Of a DNA stretch of 64,000 bases, positions 59,632-64,000 are shown in pieces; position 1 is the first letter of the stretch, and the number at the start of each line of letters is the position of its first letter. The stretch lies in the NCBI GenBank assembly GCA_018000995.1, contig JAGNIU010000014.1:25427-89426 (forward strand), given 5' to 3'. The notes beneath the pieces were generated by a model. That model worked only from the letters and a program-made list of their open reading frames with translations, was not told the origin of the DNA and did no database searches. The translations under genes were made by a program, and so were the position numbers. This stretch comes from Bacteroidia bacterium. GTDB lineage: Bacteria; Bacteroidota; Bacteroidia; B-17B0; Aurantibacillaceae.

Positions 59632-61390
59632 GCTTAATTATTGGTTTATACAAAGCGTTTTTTTCTTCACTTTCTATTTTTAATACGTAGTAACCATTTT
59701 CAAATTCTTTTAAATCTAATTCAATTTTAGCTTTACCATTAACAAAGGTACTACCAAAAGATTTAATTTTGCGACCGTTAACATCAAATAACGTTATCAT
59801 AAAATGGGTTTCTTTTCCTGTAACCAATTCCAAATTAAAAAGACCCGAACTTGGATTGGGAAATAAATTAGCGGAATAGTTATTTTTTGTCTTTTCGTCA
59901 ACACCAATAACTAATTGATTAGATGCGGTTGTGGAAGCATAGCTTTGAGAACAATCGGCATAAACCGCAAAAACAGCGTAGCTACATGTTGTATTGTTAG
60001 GTAAACTAATTACACTGTAATCAATAGCTGTTGTATCATTTTCTGAAAACGTTGAGCCAACAAAACTAAAACCTGAAGAAGCCGGAACACCTCTTTCACA
60101 CGCCGAATGAGTCCATGTTGACGCTCCAACTACTCTATAAATATCGTAACCTACAATTTTATTTCCGCTTATTGGATGACACGCAGGTTTATTCCAACTT
60201 AATTGCATGGTGTTTAAAGCGGGAGTAGCAATTAAATTTTGAGGAGCAGGCGCAATTACTGAAATATCATAAACCAAAAAATTAGATAATGCAACGGGAG
60301 AAGAGCTTTCGATAACTTTAAAATAAGCCGTATGTTTTTGTTGACGGATGTTGCTGCAAGTTGCTGCCCAAGAAAAAGTACCTGTTGCATTTACAGCGGG
60401 CGCAGATGAAAAAGCAGCTGTCGACAAAGCAAACGGCGAACCTGTAGCTGTAATAGTTAAAGTGGCATTCTCTGCGTCAGAAGTATTAATAGTTGTATTT
60501 AAAACACTTCCTGCTTCCACACAAGTTTTTGTTACAACACTAAATTGTGGCGGATTGGTTGCGGCATTGTTTACAACAATTTGCATATCACGCGTAACAT
60601 ATCCTATTAAAGTATAGCTTCCGTTGCATCCCGACCTTCTCCATTCTTTAATTAGTATGGCAATATTATATTCTCCATTCAATTGTGGATTACACCAACT
60701 TAAAGTTCCTGTTAAAGAATCAATACTAAAATTACCTCCTGTGCCATAAGTAGGAAAAGAATAACCGGGAATAGGAGCGCCAATACCCATAGCATCTTCT
60801 CCTTTACAACGGACAACCTCATACGACAAACTATCGCCATCGATATCATAAGCGCCTGTGTTATGATAAAAGCATTTATTTAAAGCAGCTTCATCTATTG
60901 GTACAAAACTTAAAACACTGGAATTATTTTGACCCAAAAATGCGCTTATCGTCAATAACGATTCAATATAAAAAGGTTGGTTAACCGAATTAGGTATATT
61001 AATCACGCCAGAATTTCTATTTCGGTCGAACACATAAATTTTAAAAATCCCTGGTGCGTTATAAGTATGAGTACATGAATAAATGTTTTGTTTAAAGCCT
61101 GGTTTTAATATCACTCCAAGTTTTGACGTTGGACATTCAGAGGAAGATGGGGCCACCGCTCCGTTTTCTCTTACGGCTTGACAACTATCCCCATCACCAA
61201 AATATATAGTTAGTTTACAGCGATCGGCAACACTTGGCCCATCGTCATTATAAGTTGTAAGAGTAATAGAGTAGGTATAACCTGAAATCCATTTATAGGT
61301 AATTTCTCCCCCTCTAATGTGGGTGGCTTTTAAGGAAAAGGCAGTTCCGAAAAGAGCAATAAAAAGAAAATATCGTAAAAATCTCAACAT
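59624..61390 (-). CDS. T9SS type A sorted surface protein, paralogue 1 of a tandem pair
   Basis: From the ATG at 61390 the protein is 588 aa with a signal peptide (MLRFLRYFLFIALFGTAFSLKA). The N-terminal about 280 residues match the adjacent 902-aa protein with high identity. They include Cys-containing motifs such as GDGDSCQAVRENG and SYEVVRCKGEDA. An FN3 domain (MQLSWNKPACHPISGNK) and a type A sorting domain (NLFPNPSSGLFNLELVTGK) follow. An earlier in-frame GTG (61405) is less likely. The pair probably arose by tandem duplication of the N-terminal region, followed by acquisition of different sorting signals. Function unknown. Confidence 0.88.
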   Translation of the reverse strand: MLRFLRYFLFIALFGTAFSLKATHIRGGEITYKWISGYTYSITLTTYNDDGPSVADRCKLTIYFGDGDSCQAVRENGAVAPSSSECPTSKLGVILKPGFKQNIYSCTHTYNAPGIFKIYVFDRNRNSGVINIPNSVNQPFYIESLLTISAFLGQNNSSVLSFVPIDEAALNKCFYHNTGAYDIDGDSLSYEVVRCKGEDAMGIGAPIPGYSFPTYGTGGNFSIDSLTGTLSWCNPQLNGEYNIAILIKEWRRSGCNGSYTLIGYVTRDMQIVVNNAATNPPQFSVVTKTCVEAGSVLNTTINTSDAENATLTITATGSPFALSTAAFSSAPAVNATGTFSWAATCSNIRQQKHTAYFKVIESSSPVALSNFLVYDISVIAPAPQNLIATPALNTMQLSWNKPACHPISGNKIVGYDIYRVVGASTWTHSACERGVPASSGFSFVGSTFSENDTTAIDYSVISLPNNTTCSYAVFAVYADCSQSYASTTASNQLVIGVDEKTKNNYSANLFPNPSSGLFNLELVTGKETHFMITLFDVNGRKIKSFGSTFVNGKAKIELDLKEFENGYYVLKIESEEKNALYKPIIKLD

Positions 61391-61587
61391 TAACAAAAAA
61401 CTCACGAAAAGCAGTTATAAAGCTACAATTTTTGTGCCACAAATACAATCCGTTTCATGTGTAAATAACGCGTCTTGGTCATCAATTAGTGCTTTTAACA
61501 TGTGTTATTTTAAATAATTTGTCTAATTGCTGTTAGCAGCCTCTTTTTTTGTTATACTTTTACCCCGTTTTTAATCTATATCCCTAT

Positions 61588-63564
61588 ATGGGAACCAACG
61601 GCAACGGTCATCACGACCATCATCAATTAAACAAAATTACCCTCGGCGGCTTAATCGTTACCCTTGGGATTATCTATGGTGATATAGGCACCTCGCCACT
61701 TTATGTTTTTAGAGCTATAGTTGGAGATGGGCCAATTAAGAGTAATGTTGTTCTTGGAGGCATGTCGCTTATTTTTTGGACGCTTACCTTACAAACTACT
61801 GTTAAATATGTACTCTTTACTTTGCAAGCTGATAATAAAGGTGAGGGAGGAATTTTTTCGCTTTATACACTTGTAAAAAAGGCCAGAGTAAAGTGGTTAA
61901 TTTTTCCGGCTGTAATTGGCGGCTGTTGTATTTTAGGTGAAGGCATTATAACGCCACCCATTTCGGTAGCGGCAGCGGTTGAGGGATTAAGAATGCTTCC
62001 TGCATTTGCTGACATTAAAACTATTCCCATTATTTTAGGAATTATAGCCCTGTTGTTTTTCATACAACAATTCGGAACAAAATTCATTGGTAAGTTTTTT
62101 GGACCATTAATGTTAATTTGGTTTTTAACCTTAGGTACATTTGGTTTAATAGGCATATTTCAAAACCCCGGAGTTTTAAAAGCATTAAATCCTTATTACG
62201 GAATTAGTATGTTAATTGAACATCCCGGAGGTTTTTGGCTTTTAGGCGCAGTGTTTTTATGTACTACAGGAGCCGAAGCTTTGTATTCGGATATGGGTCA
62301 TTGTGGAAGAAAAAACATTCGCATCAGTTGGATTTTTGTTAAAACCACTTTAGTAATTAATTATTTAGGACAAACAGCTTGGTTAGTTAATTCAGAAGGA
62401 AAAACATTGGAAGGAACAAATCCTTTTTTTGCCATTATGCCCGAATGGTTTTTGCCTGCAGGAATTATTATTGCAACCATTGCAGCTGTAGTTGCCAGTC
62501 AGGCATTAATTAGCGGCTCGTTTACTTTAATAAACGAGGCCATGCGCTTAAATTTCTGGCCAAAAGTAAGAGTGAAATACCCAACAGATTTAAAAGGGCA
62601 ATTATATGTACCATCCATTAACTGGTTGTTGTTTGCAGGTTGTGTTTTTGTAGTCTTGTATTTTAAAGAGTCTGCTAATATGGAGGCGGCTTATGGTTTA
62701 ACAATTATTTTAGGCATGTTAATGTCATCGCGCTTACTCGCATTTTTTATGCGGATTAAAAAGTATCCGATGTGGTTTATTTATATTTTCATTTTCACTT
62801 TCTTAATTATCGAAGGCTCTTTTTTAATAGCCAATCTCGAGAAATTTATGCGAGGCGGTTATATTACACTGATGATTGCAGCTGTTCTTGCGTTGGTTAT
62901 CGCTATTTGGTACAAGGCTAAAAAAATTGGCACACAATATACCGATACAGTTAAATTGGCCGACTACCAACAGTTTATTATTGATTTAAGCCGCGATGAA
63001 TCTATTTCTAAATACGCAACGCACCTTGTGTATTTAACATCGGTAAGTAATCCTTCCGAAATAGAACATAAAATTATTCACTCCATTTTACAACGTCGCC
63101 CGAAGCGCGCCGATATTTATTGGTTTGTGCACGTAGATGTTGTTGATGAACCTTACAGAATGGAGTATAAAGTAAATCATATTGCCGAAGACGATATTAT
63201 ACGCATTGATTTTAAATTAGGATTCAGAATAGCGCCACGAATTAATTTAATGTTCAGAAAAGTAGTTGAGGATTTAGTTGAGAACAAAGAGGTGGACATT
63301 CGCAGTCGTTACGATTCATTAAACAAAAACAACATCAGTGGCGATTTCAAATTTGTTGTTGTAGAAAAGTATTTGTCGTACGACAATGAAATTCCGTTTT
63401 TCGAGAAAGTAATTTTAAACGCGTATTACTTTATTAAACCATATAGTTTAAGTGAAGCGAAAGCTTTTGGATTAGACAGTAGTTCGGTGAAGGTTGAAAA
63501 ATTCCCAATGATTTTCAGGGCACCTAAACTGATAAACATGAAACGAATTGTGGATTGTAAGTAA
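61588..63564 (+). CDS. kup: Kup-family potassium uptake transporter
   Basis: From the ATG at 61588 the protein is 658 aa with about 12 transmembrane helices. It carries the K+ transporter signature GIIYGDIGTSPLYVFRAI near the N-terminus, and LYSDMGHCGRKNIRISWIF further on. The C-terminal about 200 residues form a soluble domain. It imports K+ with protons in characterised members. An earlier in-frame TTG at 61549 lies within a promoter-like TA/T-rich region and is unlikely. It has a putative TACTTTTA -7 box (61555-61562). It is convergent with the histidine kinase gene, whose stop follows 2 nt after its own. Confidence 0.94.
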   Translation: MGTNGNGHHDHHQLNKITLGGLIVTLGIIYGDIGTSPLYVFRAIVGDGPIKSNVVLGGMSLIFWTLTLQTTVKYVLFTLQADNKGEGGIFSLYTLVKKARVKWLIFPAVIGGCCILGEGIITPPISVAAAVEGLRMLPAFADIKTIPIILGIIALLFFIQQFGTKFIGKFFGPLMLIWFLTLGTFGLIGIFQNPGVLKALNPYYGISMLIEHPGGFWLLGAVFLCTTGAEALYSDMGHCGRKNIRISWIFVKTTLVINYLGQTAWLVNSEGKTLEGTNPFFAIMPEWFLPAGIIIATIAAVVASQALISGSFTLINEAMRLNFWPKVRVKYPTDLKGQLYVPSINWLLFAGCVFVVLYFKESANMEAAYGLTIILGMLMSSRLLAFFMRIKKYPMWFIYIFIFTFLIIEGSFLIANLEKFMRGGYITLMIAAVLALVIAIWYKAKKIGTQYTDTVKLADYQQFIIDLSRDESISKYATHLVYLTSVSNPSEIEHKIIHSILQRRPKRADIYWFVHVDVVDEPYRMEYKVNHIAEDDIIRIDFKLGFRIAPRINLMFRKVVEDLVENKEVDIRSRYDSLNKNNISGDFKFVVVEKYLSYDNEIPFFEKVILNAYYFIKPYSLSEAKAFGLDSSSVKVEKFPMIFRAPKLINMKRIVDCK

Positions 63565-63566
63565 TA

Positions 63567-64000
63567 TTAAGCGGCAAAAGTTATTTCTGCTAAGGTTCCG
63601 CCCTCATTCTTAAAAATCATTTTACCGCTCAATTGTTCAGCTAACATTTGAATAAGTTCCATGCCTAAGCTATGCGTTTTTAATTTAGTGACATCAAAAC
63701 CTTTCCCATTATCACTTACTTTTAATGTGTAAGTGTTGTTTGATTCGTTTTTCGAGAAGATAACACTTATAGTGCCGGAATCAGCTTTATTAAACGCGTG
63801 CTTGTAAGAATTAGTAACTAATTCGTTAACAATTAAACCCAAGGGAATAGCGGTGTCTAAATCAATATTAATGGCATCACATTTTAAATCGGTTACAATT
63901 TTAGAAGAAACGGAATTATAAGATTTTTCTATTTGTGAAAGTAAAGTGTTGAGGTAATCAGAAATAGAAACATTAAGCATGTTGTTCTTGCTATATAACA
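63567..64000 (-). CDS. sensor histidine kinase, HisKA_2/HWE type, 5' part outside window
   Basis: The frame stays open to the right edge (codons before the first Met read LYSKNN), so only the C-terminal about 144 residues are present. They hold the end of a HisKA_2-like helix (DYLNTLLSQIEKSYNSVSSK) and a complete HATPase_c domain: N box IPLGLIVNELVTNSYKHAF, G1 box VSDNGKGFD and the late G2-like TLAEITF. This pattern is typical of orphan HisKA_2/HWE sensor kinases of Bacteroidota, which phosphorylate a response regulator. The sensing domain and phosphorylated His are outside the window. It is convergent with kup. Confidence 0.9.
   Translation of the reverse strand, partial: LYSKNNMLNVSISDYLNTLLSQIEKSYNSVSSKIVTDLKCDAINIDLDTAIPLGLIVNELVTNSYKHAFNKADSGTISVIFSKNESNNTYTLKVSDNGKGFDVTKLKTHSLGMELIQMLAEQLSGKMIFKNEGGTLAEITFAA

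Noticed and set aside
61549..61587. TTG at 61549 as kup start
   Set aside because: The 13 added residues are not conserved-looking and include the promoter-like TACTTTTA. The ATG at 61588 gives a normal start.
1..64000. tRNA, rRNA, phage, integrase or transposase genes
   Set aside because: None was found on reading the intergenic regions and proteins. Short genes in structured gaps cannot be fully excluded without a covariance search.

Overview
The window looks like a chromosomal segment of a Bacteroidota bacterium with an AT-rich genome. The evidence is: type IX secretion sorting domains (types A and B) on five large secreted proteins; Bacteroidota-specific families (DUF5606, DUF5522, SprB/PKD-rich surface proteins, paired TonB-dependent receptors); start codons without Shine-Dalgarno sequences; and many TAnnTTTG-type -7 boxes with a TTG about 18-20 nt upstream. 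No tRNA, rRNA, CRISPR array, transposase or phage gene was found. Accessory signs are limited to small repeats, one frameshifted transporter, one gene remnant and a four-helix-bundle gene inserted in an operon.

Layout. 1-7.0 kb: partial Xaa-Pro aminopeptidase, an MtfA-like M90 peptidase, a small secreted protein and a 1489-aa type B surface protein. 7.1-9.9 kb: a minus-strand run of small lipoproteins and exported proteins with an embedded HTH gene and a decayed gene fragment, divergent from a second HTH regulator at 10.1 kb. 11-17.5 kb: housekeeping genes (DUF5606, gmk, rplU, rpmA, serS, ybeY) interleaved with secreted proteins including an M64 peptidase. 17.5-28.6 kb: a C25-like secreted protein, an M1 peptidase, a frameshifted MFS transporter, two TonB receptors, and a DtxR-family regulator with a clear palindromic operator. 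28.6-40 kb: a large caspase/beta-propeller protein, TPM protein, urocanate hydratase, porin, glutamate racemase and gamma carbonic anhydrase.

40.0-51.2 kb is the most interesting part: an assimilatory sulfate reduction locus. It holds an Rrf2 regulator, sulfite reductase with a C-terminal extension, SUMT (cobA), a siroheme-synthase/TauE fusion, ferredoxin-NADP reductase, OsmC, a homocysteine-forming PLP enzyme, cysH, cysD and cysN. Two very short ORFs lie exactly at the regulatory points. One, ahead of the sulfite reductase gene, has three consecutive Cys codons and is followed by an intrinsic terminator whose 5' arm can pair alternatively with leader RNA. The other, between the sulfite reductase and cobA genes, has five consecutive Cys codons. 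Together they look like a cysteine-responsive leader-peptide attenuation system layered on Rrf2 control.

51.2-64 kb: an FMN glutamate-synthase-like protein, photolyase, lysS, a tandem pair of paralogous surface proteins that differ in their T9SS sorting signal (type A versus type B), a Kup potassium transporter and a partial sensor histidine kinase.
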